From assembly GCF_964340395.1 (NCBI RefSeq), contig NC_135551.1, positions 28,565,880-28,629,879 on the forward strand: 64,000 bases of DNA. Reading direction: 5' to 3'. Position numbers and translations under genes: made by a program. Below, piece by piece: positions 1 through 50,700 of this stretch; the stretch's first letter is position 1; the number at the start of each line of letters is the position of its first letter. A model generated the notes under the pieces. It did not search any database. It saw only the letters and a program-made list of their open reading frames with translations, and had not been told where the DNA came from. This stretch comes from Glandiceps talaboti (Eukaryota > Hemichordata > Enteropneusta > Spengelidae).

Positions 1-3000
1 TTTGCTAAAAGAAAATAACTAGTATGTGATGGATACCTTACCTTATGTTTTTTATTTGTTTTTATTTATCTAGGGGTCACGATATCATCATGTAAACAGG
101 AAGTCGGTGACTGTTTTCAGATCAATGTTATGGTCTTGTTCTTAAACAAGGCAGTGATCAGAATCGGTGCATTACGAACGATTCAGTACGGTTCTCATTT
201 TGAAAAAAAACAACCCAAAACTAATAAAGTGTTTCACAGCATATTCTGATCTTAGACAACGACAGATTGTCATGTTTATCATTACAAGAAGATTGAGGTG
301 ATACAACTGTATACGGTGAACTACAAACACCAACTCAGACACTGATCATCAAGTAAATAAAATTCTAAAAACGGTAAGTATATCCTAATGACACATCCAT
401 TTCACCTCTTAAGCTTCCTCTACACAGTGTACGCTGTAAAAAAACCACCCTACTCAAAGATCCATTTTTACTAGACGTATACAGGACATAAAGCAAACCA
501 GTAATTGGCATTTTTTCTTAGACTATCTTTTCTCCTTAGTAAAACGCATTCATGCGAAATAAAAGCTCTGTGGCACAAGCGTCATGAATTTATTGAAGCG
601 AAGTTTGAATGATTTACTAGACCTAAATCTATGGCATCAATTGGTAAGTTTATAAATCGATCATCTATATGTTATCATTTATAATTTACAAATGTCTTCG
701 ACTCTTCAGCACTGATCAATTTTCCTACATCTATTATTAAAAATTTGATTATACAAAATCCTTGATCTATTATGTATCTCAGAGTTTTTCTTGAAAATTA
801 ATCTATTCAATTCACTACATTGTAGGAGTATAATCTCCCGTGATGAAGAAGAGTACTATAATCTATCTTACTTAACACAAAGGTCGTGGTTCTTTTTTTT
901 GTTATAGAGCCACGGCAAATTTAATTATAAATCTATTTCAGCAATAAAACCACATTGATTAATGTGAAGTTGTTCACCTTTTGGTTCGATAGTTTTGACA
1001 ATTTGTAGGCAAAGAGATAAACATTCGAGTTTCTTCTTCGCCTATTGTGTTGTTATAAGCTTAAAATCCACTTTATTCAGTTCGCATTATACCTAAAACA
1101 CATACACGTAAGCTTAGAATCCAGTTCATTGTAGACAATGCTTAGAACATGAACGGAAAATCATAATTGTTGTATGTAATTTGTAGCTGACAAGAGTAAC
1201 CTGTAAAAGTATAGACTCTTTCAACATCCACCACGAAACAAGTATAAACTTTGAAGACATCTTGTGAACCTAAATAGTCAATATTACTCTTTATAAAACA
1301 TACAAAGTATACACCCTAATGTGAAGATAACTTGAACCCTCTATATATCTTAACATTTTACATGGTGAAATATTGCGAACAACTAATTTACTCTGTTAAA
1401 CATTTCTATAAATCAATTTCGTATAAGGAATTTTATTTAATAATCATTATGTTATAATTGTAAATGGAAACATCGAAAATTCCACACAGCATGAAAAACA
1501 AGAGAAGATGCAGATGTTAGGCTATATTACCCATTCCTGAAGAATCTTGGTACCATGACAGTTTTGAACCCCTTTCATAATGAAAAGATACTTTTTTTGC
1601 TTTATTTGGCATTGTGAAACGCCCTGAGCAATAGCTGTCAGGATTTTGGCGCTATGCAAAGTTTTACTTTATCTTACTTGTTTAATAGTTACCTAGTTAT
1701 GCATGCCTGGTTTGAATATGGCCAGTCAGTGAGAAAGACTGTCGCTATTAGAGTCATAATAATGTAAAGTAAAACATACGAAGCCATTTAATAAAAAATG
1801 GTATGTCTACATAAAGGTATCAGGAATCTTGAATGTTTTGACATTTGAATTACACTTACGTGACTATCAGATACCTTGTCATCACGAATATAAGGTAAAG
1901 TAATGCCAATGCCCACTAAAAACACGTTGTGGCAATAGGTTTACATGCGTCTCTCTTAACTCATCTATTCAACCTAAACCACGGTTATTCCTGACTTGAA
2001 TTTTTGACTTAATTGGAGTGAAATCATTTACTCCATACAAAATCTAGAAGAGGATCCGGAATAAGTGGCAGATGTTCTGTACAAGGCGTGTTACAAATGT
2101 CAATAGCAAATGATAATTAGAACAATTATTACTGATTATGGAAATATGAATATACAAAAACTTTGTTATCGCACAAGATGAATATATGACATTTGTGAAT
2201 TATCGAACAGGTGGATGAAAGAACGTTATAAATAGTCTACGTACAATGCATTTTATCACAAAACACCTGAATGTCTCACAGATGCAGATAATACTTAGTA
2301 GTCAGAGATTCGTTTACCGAATGGAAAACCTTGACAATTTACTAATGAGAGATTTCCTGACCCCGTGGGATCAGTAAAACCCGTGTAGGCAATTATACAG
2401 CAAAACCCATTCTTTTAACAGAGCACTGTAAACTGAAAGCTGTCTTTGTTCTGCAAAATCCTTCCTAGTCCTTCTATCTCATTAGATATCACACAGTTCG
2501 ATGGTACAATTAAACTATTTATGATCAACGACTACATTGATGTGTCTTGACTGGGAAAATCCGGTTCATAGTCTGGGGAAACCTAGACTCTTTCTCTAAG
2601 AATGTTTGATTGTAAACTCTCATCTTGTAAAAGATGGCATCGGTTAAAGGGTCCTTTTCCACTCAATAATAAAGTTGATGGATATATTTTCATAACCTAC
2701 GCGAACTAGGGATCTAGAGCAATGGCTTCAACATTCCTGAGTGGCAAACTTACACACAATTTATATTTAGCTTCGAAGCAATCCATTTTTTTTCGATTTT
2801 GAGATGAACAGATTAGCCGTGACCGGTTTTTGTATGACAAGCAAGTCGTCAACTGGGAGAATTGCATTCTTTTATCACTATTCACCAACCACGTGCCTGC
2901 AGCTAATAAGACATGACCACCCATCCCAGGAGAACATTTTGTTTATCAGAGTGGAAAATTGATTAATGTTAGCGACTAGGGTGTAATTTGGAGGATTGCA

Positions 3001-3724
3001 AAAAGTAACGAATTGGAGCTCAAATTCTTACTAGTTTCATTTCAGGACGAACTGTACAATCATTGAGGAATTTGAAACTTTTCTTGGGGCTTTGTCAAAC
3101 TGTAATGTGAACTACCGCTGAGGATTGAAAGGTAGCAGGTGTTTGACCCCCGACACCTGTCAACATAGCTTTATCACTACGTATAGTTATTATCTTAATG
3201 ATATGATTGGATTCTATATTAATTATGTACAAGTGTAGGGACAATTTATCATTTTTCTTTCAAATACCTTTCATTTATTAGCTAATTAATATACACATTA
3301 AAATGATCACGTGTGACGTACACTTCAGTTGCTGGTGCGAAAATCTGGAAAAATCGACAAATGATGTTGAATAGCAATTGTAGCATATATATTGAAAATT
3401 ACATAACATATAATTAAATAATATATAATAATAATAATAATAATAATTATTATTATTATAATGCATCTCATCTCTGCTAGCAAAGCTATTTTCATGAAAA
3501 TAACTACAAACAATATTAAAAATGAACTACAAATATTTTGAATATGACAAGCTTGTAGATAATGGATTCGGGGAAGCTAAAGCTCATTGTATATTTTGTT
3601 TATTTAATCTCCTTGAAAGGCCATGAATAGAAATTATTTTTTGAAGTTTATGGCAGGAAAGTGTTTATTAACCAAGATTGTATGTATGTATGTATGTATG
3701 TATGTATGTGTGAGGGTGTGTGTG

Positions 3725-3757
<33 letters not shown>

Positions 3758-4833
3758 GCATGTGTTACGCTTGTATTACGAGACAGTGGATAAAATGACA
3801 AAATCACACTTTAGAATGAAATTCATATATTCATGTCCTATCTTATTGTTCATCTTAAAGAAGCCAAGGAAAATAGATGGAGGAGTGTATTTGTAATCAG
3901 CACAGACTTAATGACAGATGATGTACAAGATGAAGCCTTAAACAGGTTAAAAGATTTCATCAACGTTCCATATGAAAATGATTGATATCTTTCAGAGCCT
4001 ACCACTAATACAACTGATTTAGACCACAGAAATGAGTTATGAGTTATTACTGTACACCTTCCTATAGAATCATTTCAAAATGTATAACTTTTGCATGAAG
4101 AATGAAAAAAAAAATTGTGATGACTTCAACCCCTCTCACCTCTATTAGCCTGTGGAAAAGTCAATCTGTCTCTTGAAACCAACTAGAATGAACCATCATT
4201 TTATGGGGTGGGATGGGGCATAATGTTACTCGCCGGTTTTTTATTATTATTACAAAACTAGAGCAATTTTAAACTTGTAACTAAACATATGTCTTTCTAC
4301 CTCTTCATCGAATTTAACATATACAAATCATGTGTTGTTTCAAGCATTATCAAATATTTCAATTAATACAGGTTATATATATACCTTTACAAAAAAAATC
4401 ACAGAATCATGCACATAGGAGGTAATTGAAATCATATCTTACAATCAGACATGTAATGTGTATAAATGAGTAATCATTCTTCGGTTAAATTCCCCCTATA
4501 ATCAACAAATAAGTCACTAATCATACTTTGTTATATATCCTCCATACATCATACCTCAAATAGTTTCCACAGTGTAAATTACAAATCAAAATTTCACTAA
4601 GATTTCCTTGAAAAATCATTCATCTTTAGTATTTTCAAAATGTTAATGACCCGCACAAGACTCATTTTTTCATGATAAATTTATCTGTTCACATTTCTAA
4701 AACTCAAATATCTTCACTAAAAACTACATTTGTAAAAATATTTCAACTGCAAAAAGAAAACATCTCGTTTGCAAAATTTTCACTTGCATTAGAGCAAAAC
4801 TAAGTATTTTCCATAAGGAAAGTTATATATTGG
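1..4833. other. Intergenic DNA with no recognisable gene
   Basis: I see no coding exon here. Open frames are short, AT-rich in composition and lack recognisable motifs. The stretch holds an ATA/TAA microsatellite at about 3419-3455 and a mixed microsatellite at 3681-3765. It could contain distal regulatory DNA or an exon too divergent to recognise. Confidence 0.6.
3681..3765. repeat. Compound TATG / TG / CGTG microsatellite
   Basis: A run of TATG units passes into TG dinucleotides and then GCGT units. It is a simple-sequence repeat with no coding content. Confidence 0.9.
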
Positions 4834-5300
4834 GGATGAAAAGGCTGTGTGTGTGTGTGTGTGTGTGTCTGTCTGTCTGTATCACCATTTTCTCAAAAAC
4901 GGTTGGCTCAATTCAAACGAAATTCGGTTCATGTGTTCAGTAGGGTAATGGCAAGAACTGATTAGGTTTGAGTACATAAATATTATGAATATTAATGGGC
5001 TCTTTACATAATTAATGGTTTTCAGTAATTAGGGTATATCTTAAGAATGCATTCTTCAAGTTCAATATAATTTGATACATACATTGATAACAAAGTGCAT
5101 GTGCCATGTAAAGTTTGATAATGTAGCTTGTAGCTTTAATGACTCATTTGCAGAACTAATGATTTTTCAGTAATTTGGTTATAACTTAGGAATGCGCACT
5201 TCAAATTCATATAATTTGGCACATACATGTGCTTCAAACATAAGGAAGGGCACATGACCTGATTGTCATATGATATACAAACAACCATGTAATGTATTGT
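4834..5300. repeat. Probable interspersed repeat with an internal ~145-bp duplication
   Basis: After a TG/TCTG run (4847-4880) comes a block in which two segments repeat imperfectly. Both begin with TTTTTCAGTAATT or TTTTCAGTAATT (about 5020 and 5165) and continue with a sentence-like match ending in ATAATTTG(A/G)(T/C)ACATACAT. The layout suggests a non-autonomous mobile element or an old tandem duplication. No terminal repeats or target duplication could be assigned. Confidence 0.45.
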
Positions 5301-7508
5301 AAGAGAGTGTATTACATGCAGTTGAAAGAACCAAATAAAGAATTTTTCAGTTTAAAAAATTTGGTGGTGGTGGTGGGATTGTCATACAGGGTCGTATCCT
5401 AGTACAGCTGAGTTTTATCTGTGTCATTTTGCACAAATTTCATTGTTTCTTGAAAGGTGCAGCCATAAGTTAAATCATCAAATGTAATAGACGACTTCCA
5501 ATTTCAGCACATGAACTCTAATGCCAACTTGAATGGGACTCGGATCAAAGATTATTATTCAGTATTGTCTCTGACTATTTTTGTTTTGTTTTATTTTTTG
5601 TGAATCTCATGGTAAAGAGAACTATGGCTAGACATGTCTTACAATGTGAGTTTTTTTGATGTGGGAGTGTGACGTGTTGACTGTACTGTGCTGTGTTTGG
5701 CATAATGCAGTAATTTTCCAATGGGAACAAAAGTTGCAACATTAGTGCTGCGTCTTTTTACGGTGATTGCGACAGGACGTACATTTTATGTATCAAAATA
5801 AAAACAATCAACTCTCATTACCATGGAAAGCAAAGCATACAATTGGACTCCACATTGTTTTTCCACATAAATTTACCATCATATTGAAGACATTTTACGA
5901 AGCTAACTTGCCTTCTTTATTAGTTAAAACACCATTTTCAAAGCATTTGATATGTTTTCCGTCATTTCACTTTGATCATGGCGACAGGTACACATGGGGA
6001 ACTCTGGTGAACTGATCACAGAAGAACGGTAACATTTACCAGCTTACTGGCCTTAAAAAACACAAATGTCGTTTCATCCAATGTCAGCACCATAATAGAG
6101 CACTTCTACTGGCATGGTATAGTTTAGGTCCAATCTGACAGCAATGGTGTCATGACCGCCATTAAATATCCCTATTTCTCATGAGACTTCACAATTTTCA
6201 CGATTTTATCATTTTTCTAGATTACGTAAAAAAAACCTCTATGGTCAGCAGTGAAAACCTAGGTGGGGTCGGGTAACCAGAACCACACAATATTTCTTAC
6301 ACCTTATGGAAGGCATTCAGTTTAAATCTGTGGTACTGTTTTTGCTTGCATGCATAATTAATTTTCACACACCATGACACCATTAAAATGTCTTCCATTG
6401 ATGCCTGGAATCATCTTCCAGTGCACGAGCTGATTTTATTACTAGTATATTCTTACTCTGGTGATAAAATTGACATAACACCTCAATTTAACTAATCTAA
6501 TCTAATATAATAGTATTGTCGGTTCATGCACTCAATATTAAAATCTTCTTGCATTACTGGCACAGTCCTTGGCATGATAGTAGTTTCCTTAATATTTTAG
6601 ATAACATAAAATAAACTCTGTCATCCAATTATTTATGTATTATGCCTAAGACTCTGTAGAAATGAGACAATTTTATGGTGACAATTTCATCTTTAGTAGA
6701 ACAAAGAATAAGTAGGTATTTTCTTGATCAAATTAGGGGCAACACTTTGTAAGACTTTTATTTCATGAAGTGAAGCTTACGGTTACAGTAACTAGAGATT
6801 AATCAAGGTCTTCAAAATTTGAACAGTGGACACTCCAGAAAACTGTTAGATAATCTTTGCCGAGAAGGTAATTTGGAAGTTGACACTGCTCAGCAGATTA
6901 CATTGATTTTTCACATGGGAAGCCATGATAAAAAATTTTATTAATTAAAAATCCAAAATGAATACCCAATCCTCATCCATATGGCCACTTGATTATGTGA
7001 GTAAGATAATGAATCTATAAATTAAGTGAGTGTAAATTAACAAATACCAACAGCTATGAACTTACACATGTAAGATGGTTGAACACCGGATCCAAAGGAC
7101 ACATGTCAATGTGTACTTTTATAAACCTGTATAGATCAGCAATAAATGTGTACACAAAATGGCTGACTATGAACATGTAAAGACAGTTCAAGAAAATAAT
7201 TTGTATAAAGAGAAAACAATTTCATGAAAGACATATTAATCATTAAAACATTTCATATTTTGTAAATCTTCATAACAATATCAACATTACTTATATGGTA
7301 TTAGTATAAATTGTTCATTGAAAAATCAATTAAACTATTAAGTGATTTGGCAACATGAATGCAAAATCCTCAAAAAGCACAATTAAAAAAGTGCTAGTAA
7401 AATAATCATTTGAAGGCATCTGAATGCAAACAAAAATGCACATGACCAATCACATGATAAAAGGCAAGAAGTTGATTGCAGCAGTCAACAAGTAAGAGTG
7501 CAACTGGT
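5301..7508. other. Intergenic DNA downstream of SMCR8, nothing coding recognised
   Basis: An 82-codon open frame at 5767-6015 (+) has no recognisable motif and no splice-site support. A 23-base string at 6308-6330 recurs at 57331-57353, so at least one dispersed repeat fragment lies here. Confidence 0.5.
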
Positions 7509-7633
7509 TGGTGGTAAATAATCACCTGATCACCAAATGACTCTCAAACAAAGACACTGATTGGTCAGATGCATCTTTTATTGTAAATAATCACCTGACC
7601 ACCACATGACACTTAAACAAAGACATTGATTGG

Positions 7634-7636
<3 letters not shown>
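7509..7636. repeat. Two-copy ~68-bp tandem duplication over the SMCR8 stop codon and 3' UTR
   Basis: The segment starting TAAATAATCACCTGA and ending GATTGGTCAGA occurs twice in direct orientation, about 68 bp apart, with a few mismatches. The upstream-most copy (in gene sense) contains the SMCR8 stop codon at 7634-7636. The second copy lies wholly in the 3' UTR. Confidence 0.8.
7577..7582 (-). promoter_or_regulatory. Candidate poly(A) signal of SMCR8
   Basis: TTTATT on the plus strand reads AATAAA on the gene strand, about 52 nt past the stop codon. It is the first canonical hexamer downstream of SMCR8. Use of this site is inferred. Confidence 0.5.
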
Positions 7637-45191
<37,555 letters not shown>

Positions 45192-46018
45192 TGTAACAGG
45201 TGGTCCCTTATACAATTATAAAGCATGGAGGTATACCTCCTTATACCTCCATGTATACAGCTACATCATCACTTTCACAATGCATCAAAAATAGTGTCCA
45301 ACAAGAATTATAAACCTCCGTATATAAATGTATGGACTTGGAGTTGGACGCAGTAAGTTTCTGTTGAATACACTCTGTAACAAACAAAAAAGAGAGAAAA
45401 TCTGTGAAAACATTTTCATTAATAAGTGGAAGATGAAGTCAACTATACATCTTGTCACAATATAATGATACATCATGCCAACTGAGTACTTCAAGCAAAC
45501 TTATAATATCAGAAAAATGAAAATACCCTTGGTGAAATAAAAACAATACTCAATAGCAAACAAATCATTGCTAGCCAATGTACGGATTGTTATCATATAT
45601 ATAGGCGTTCTATATGTACGTCACTTCACTCTTAATCATTAGCCTTGAAAATAAACATTTTGATTCAAAGGATAGTAATCGTACTCGTCATGTCAAGTAC
45701 AAACATGCAATGTCCAGTGTAATTTACACTATAGCGAGGGGTGTGAGGAGGGTGTGTTCCTTATCTATAACCTATAATTCCATGAGACACTAGTTTTCTT
45801 CACACTTCTTTCAAGAACGCACCATTGTTACATTCACAATGCAAATCTATTCAGTGTTCACCACCAGAGAAGGTGAAAAATTCATTCGCAACAACAACAT
45901 TTGTTTCCTAAACTTCAACTAGTGTATAAGTTCTAATAATGTTTGAAGTTTATCACAGTCAGTGAAATACTACTCGTACTATATTATACTGTTAGTAACA
46001 CATACATCTAGATCTCAC

Positions 46019-46140
46019 CTTTGTAACGTTGTTCGATGCTTCAAAAATTTAGTTTTTTACAGTTTAAAACTCTTCGGAGAGATCTAAAACAACTCAAATA
46101 AGCAAATACAATTTCAAAACTTAGATTCCAATACACCTGT
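46019..46140 (-). other. Probable non-coding first exon of SMCR8
   Basis: On the minus strand AACGTTACAAAG is followed by a good donor, GTGAGATC, at 46018. The sequence lies upstream of the ATG-bearing exon. The exon's 5' limit and the acceptor before the ATG (perhaps near 45378) are not fixed by the sequence. Confidence 0.45.
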
Positions 46141-46660
46141 GCTTTGGGACAGGAAAGTTGTTGTCATTATCAGCTGATAGAGGAAGCGGAAACCAAATAG
46201 TGCGCAAGGCATGCTGGGAGAATATACGTGCTCCCTTAAGCTGCTGCAGTTTACAAATCAATACTATATTTAGATTTTGAAAAACATAAATACATGTAAT
46301 ATAATCACCATATAGTTTGCTATGAAATTTGATATAAATATTTAATTCCATTATCAAGATTTTCATGAAATATGTTTAGCTTTAATTTCACAATAACAAG
46401 AACATTTTTTTGTAGGTAGGACAAAGCCAATGTCTAGGGATGCTTAATTATTGTGTAGTTGTTTGCAATTACACTCCTCAGTGATCGGCAAGCGGGATAT
46501 TATGTTTTCTGTTATTTTGTGAAAATGCTGTGATTTTTAAAGTAAGATTTCATTTATTGGTTATGTTTTAACCGCAGCAAAATTGTGTAGTATATGTCAA
46601 CCCTCACGCTCTGTAGAGTGTCCATTCTGCATTCGATTATGCGTTGCTTTAGTTCAATAC
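46020..46660. promoter_or_regulatory. Bidirectional promoter region between SMCR8 and the FLASH-like gene
   Basis: SMCR8 runs leftward and the FLASH-like gene rightward. Their inferred first-exon donors (46018 minus, 46699 plus) are under 700 bp apart. The interval carries the ZNF143-type site at 46203-46220 with a CCAAAT next to it (46192-46197). No TATA box is placed convincingly. Start sites are not visible from sequence alone. Confidence 0.6.
46203..46220 (-). promoter_or_regulatory. ZNF143/Staf-type binding site
   Basis: On the minus strand the sequence is CTCCCAGCATGCCTTGCG. It fits the known Staf/ZNF143 consensus (TCCCANMATGCNYYGCG) at essentially every fixed position. In vertebrates this motif is common at bidirectional housekeeping promoters, matching its position here. 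Confidence 0.65.
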
Positions 46661-46698
46661 ATCAGTCGTGAGGTCAAACAGTGAATGGGACAAGCCCA
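46640..46698 (+). other. Probable non-coding first exon (3' part) of the FLASH-like gene
   Basis: GGGACAAGCCCA is followed by GTAAGTACC, a strong donor at 46699. A matching acceptor (CTTTCACTCTCAG) ends at 47714, just before the start-codon exon. The 5' limit of this exon is unknown. Confidence 0.45.
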
Positions 46699-46912
46699 GT
46701 AAGTACCACGGTCCAGGGTTCGCCAGGTTTTCGAGCGCGTGACACAAAGAAACATTTTCTGCACGACTCCTAATAATTAATCAGAACACTGTGACCATTT
46801 ATCAAGGTGTTTTAGGAAAAGCTGTCTTCAGAAATATTTCATGTCTGTTTGCATGCAATGCAAGTTATACAACGATTGTTGATGGATTGTCTATGTAAAA
46901 AGTATGTGGTAT

Positions 46913-47033
46913 CCAGTCAAAACGTCCCCGGGTCAAAACGTCCCCGGTTTCCATAAGTCAAAACGTCCCCGGGTCAAAACGTCCCCAGGTCAAAACGTCC
47001 CCGTCTTTCCATTTTTCTCGACCCAAACTATTT

Positions 47034-47065
<32 letters not shown>

Positions 47066-47546
47066 TACATTATATCCTTATTTCTTACTATTTCTTACAT
47101 CACAATACAGTAATGTGACTGCGTACCCACCTCAGGTGCCCAAAATACGTTTATGCGGCTCCCATGGATCGGCTAACACAAGTGCTAATTAGCGACACAA
47201 ATGAAGAGGGCTGTAAGGTTTGAAGTCACGCGTGGCGACGCTTCAAATACTTGAATGTTGCGATTGATCAATGTATTTAGCACATCATGCAAATATAGTT
47301 AATCGTGATGAACGAAAGTAGTATGCACTGGCAAGTCGGTGAAAACTAAATTGTATCTTTCACGGTAAATCACGAAAATGGTTCGGAATATGGGCATCGA
47401 TACTTGACCGTGTTTTAGGGAAGGAACGGAAACTGTTACACAGTCAAGTCTCTTGGTTAAATTTTGGTCTGACCCGGGGACGTTTTTGACCCGGGGACGT
47501 TTTGGTCATACCCGGGGACGTTTTGACCTGGGGACGTTATGACTGG
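46913..47546. mobile_element. MITE-like element with CGTCCCC terminal and subterminal repeats
   Basis: The left end CCAGTCAAAACGTCCCC is mirrored at the right end (reverse complement CCAGTCATAACGTCCCC, 16 of 17 identical). Next to the left end, TCAAAACGTCCCCGGG-type units recur five times (46918-47002). Next to the right end the inverse unit recurs four times (47470-47540). The 470-bp interior has a TG run (47036-47064) and no open frame. The element lies in intron 1 of the FLASH-like gene. No target duplication longer than 2-3 bp is evident. Confidence 0.75.
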
Positions 47547-47714
47547 TAAGCATGTAGCCAGTCAGCAACTTTTTGACATATATTTCAATCACAACAAATC
47601 TTTTATGTAAAATATTCAAAACAACTTTCAGTTAAATATGCCATAGATTTGTATATTACTTTAAATATATGCTTTACATAGCCTTTGTACCTTTTATACC
47701 TCTTTCACTCTCAG

Positions 47715-47796
47715 GAAGTCGAAGCAGGGCAAGAGTTGTGCTGGTGAGAAGCCAATTATCAGTCAAAAAAAAAGGTTTCACAATTTCATCACAATA
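47715..47796 (+). other. 5' UTR part of the start-codon exon of the FLASH-like gene
   Basis: An acceptor CTCTTTCACTCTCAG ends at 47714. The segment leads to CACAATAATGGAG without an earlier ATG in frame. Confidence 0.5.
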
Positions 47797-50700
47797 ATGG
47801 AGGGTGACAAAAGTCCTGTACAAGACTTTGATGATGAAAGCTGTGGCTTTGATTTGTACACTGATATTGTGACAACTGATGCACAGTCACAGTTTGATGA
47901 GGTATGTCTTAGTTTTACACACATTGTAGTAAACCTGAACAATATGGCCCTGCTCACAATTGTTTTTCCCTATCTTTTATTGAGAAAGTAAGCATGCAGT
48001 AAAATTGACCTGGTGCATGTGGCAGTGCCTGCAGATTTACAAGTGTAGTCAACCTAAGTTATGGTACATTTACAGATACTGGAAAAATATAAAATTTACC
48101 AGATTACCCAATTCTTATACCAGGGTTCTGGAACCCCTTGTACAAAACTTACTGCATCGCTTCACAATTTTACTCCAGAAACATTAGTATTCAGCTTCAC
48201 TTATAACTGACTACACAACTACATTCTGTACAGTAATATCTGAATATCTCATGATTATTTTCAGCTGAAGAAGGAGCATGAAACATGCAAACAGCAGCTA
48301 GTGCAATATTCATCTGAAAATAAACAGTTTAAAACAGAGGTAAGACTTATCATTTGCTGGCTTTTTATTTGTGTTTACAAATGCATGTTTTTTATCATCA
48401 ATTCTTTCCACTGTTATAGTCTAGTTATATACAGTCTTGACAATGTCGTTGCCTCAGTAGTATATTGCGGCACTTCAAGGCTGATGGGGGTTATAACTTA
48501 AAACACTTGTTTGAATAGTCTTCATCAATAGCTGGCCTTCATGATTTTTTTCATCTTTTGGCCCACTTTTGAATGTAAATTCATACATTTGTTATCATAT
48601 GGACATATATTGGTAGTGTTTTTGGTGATAAAAGTGTCTACTGCATGTTGAAAAGTTTCTATGCATAAAAATAAAGTGCAAGATGTCATTGTTTAGTTGA
48701 CATAATAATGCAATGTGTATACATTACAAATTATAAATATTATTTGATGAGGTAATTAAGCTAGGTAATTCACAGACATACCTTTTTTTTCCCAGTTGGT
48801 GATATAATTGCTACCAATGATCTGAATGTTGTGTTTTAATTTCTATTTCCAGAATAAAAATTTGGCTGAAGAAAATGAGATTCTGAAAAGAAACATCTCA
48901 TTGTTGTACAGAACAGCCAAAAATGAAGTGGAAAGGAAAGATTATGAAATTGATAGACTAAGAAAAAAGTAAGTCGTTCATAACTGTACTACAAGCATAG
49001 TTACGTGCAAGAGTAGCACAAATATATGTACATGTATATATATATATATCTTACAAAATCAACATTCAAAAACCCATTGTGGTGTACACATATAGAGAGA
49101 CTTTATACCTTGGTGTGACCGGCTGAGACACCCATGAAGACCTGAAGTACATGTATGCTATCACACTCGATTATCTGCAGAAAAGCAGACATGTATGCAA
49201 AAAAACACCTATACATATATTATGGAATGTTGAATTTGGCTTTTACAAAATAGTTGATATTTGGGAACCAAAATTGATCTTGGTACTTCTGGGTAGTTGT
49301 AGTACAGTTCACCTTTGAAAGAAATCTACAAATGAATGAAGTGTAACAAACACTATAGCAGCACTGCCTAGATACGCAGGAGAAAATCTTGCATTGATTT
49401 ATCATATGAATGTCATATATTCACGCACTGTACGGCAACACCCATAGTTGTGACTATTATGGCCTGTTAACTTGACCCAAGTTTGCATCTCTTTGTTTCA
49501 GACTTGACCATGCACAAAACAAAGTCCAGGAGCTTGGACTTCAGCAGATGGAAACTGAATTGAAAACTAAAAATAATAATGCCATAACTTCCAGACTCTT
49601 GAAAATAGCATACAGAGAGGAGAAAGGGGATGAACATTCTATGAATGAAGCTACCCCAAGAAATCTGAATCATCATGAAGGTGCCACTCAACTATCTTAT
49701 CAGAACTCTACAGCTTTTGATAATATAGAGCATTGGTATCCAGAAGATGCTTTGCAGATCCATGCTGACCAGGATATGCTGCAGGATAACTTTGCATCAG
49801 AGTTTCAAAGTAGTGACCAACATACTGATAAACAGGGAATCATTGATAATAAAAGCTCAGGTCATAGAAAGAAAAGTGTGAGCCACAGAGAAGGACAAAC
49901 AGAGAAAGCCAAGAAAACTATCAAGTCAGATAGAAAGCCCGAAAAAAAGACAGTTGAGTATAGTCATCATGATAAAAAGCATCATATTTCAGATCACAGA
50001 TCAAAGTCAAGACGAAGTGGCAGTTATAGCTCAGGTTGTTCTGAAAGTCTTTCACATCGAGTTGGTATCTCTCCCTCGAGACAAGAACAGAGAAAACTAT
50101 ATGACAGAGAGAAGGACCACAGGAATAGTAGATCCAGAGATAGTCTTTCAAAAAGCAAGAATCATTCAAGTCATAACAGTGGACATGATGAACATCACAG
50201 GGACAGCCGGAAAAGAAGTCGCAGTGGCAGCTCACAGAAAATTTCTCCAAGTGTTGAAAGAAAAGAAACATATGCCAAGAGACGGAGAATAGACTCAGAC
50301 AAAGAAAAGAAACGTATTAAGACTGCTGAAAAAGATAAAGCCAGGAAAATTATTAACAAATATAAAACAGAAGTAAAGAAGGCTTCAATGAAAAAAACAA
50401 GTGCTACAGACAACAAAGAAAACAAAAGTCGTAACCACAAAGATAAAGAAATTGTGAGCAGAAATCGCAGACCATTGGATAAAAGAGAAAAGCAAACAAA
50501 AAGCTCTGATCATTTGTTAAACGACAGAAGAAAAAGTGGTGACAGAGACAGCAAAAGAAAAGTTCCTCGGTCCTCTAGTAATATGGGGAAACACAAACTG
50601 GATACTGATAGTCATGGTAGGAGAGACAGGTTGATAAGTGAAAAAGATCAAAGAGTACGGGAAAAGAATAGTGATAAAAGTCCAAAAAAGAAAAGTACTG

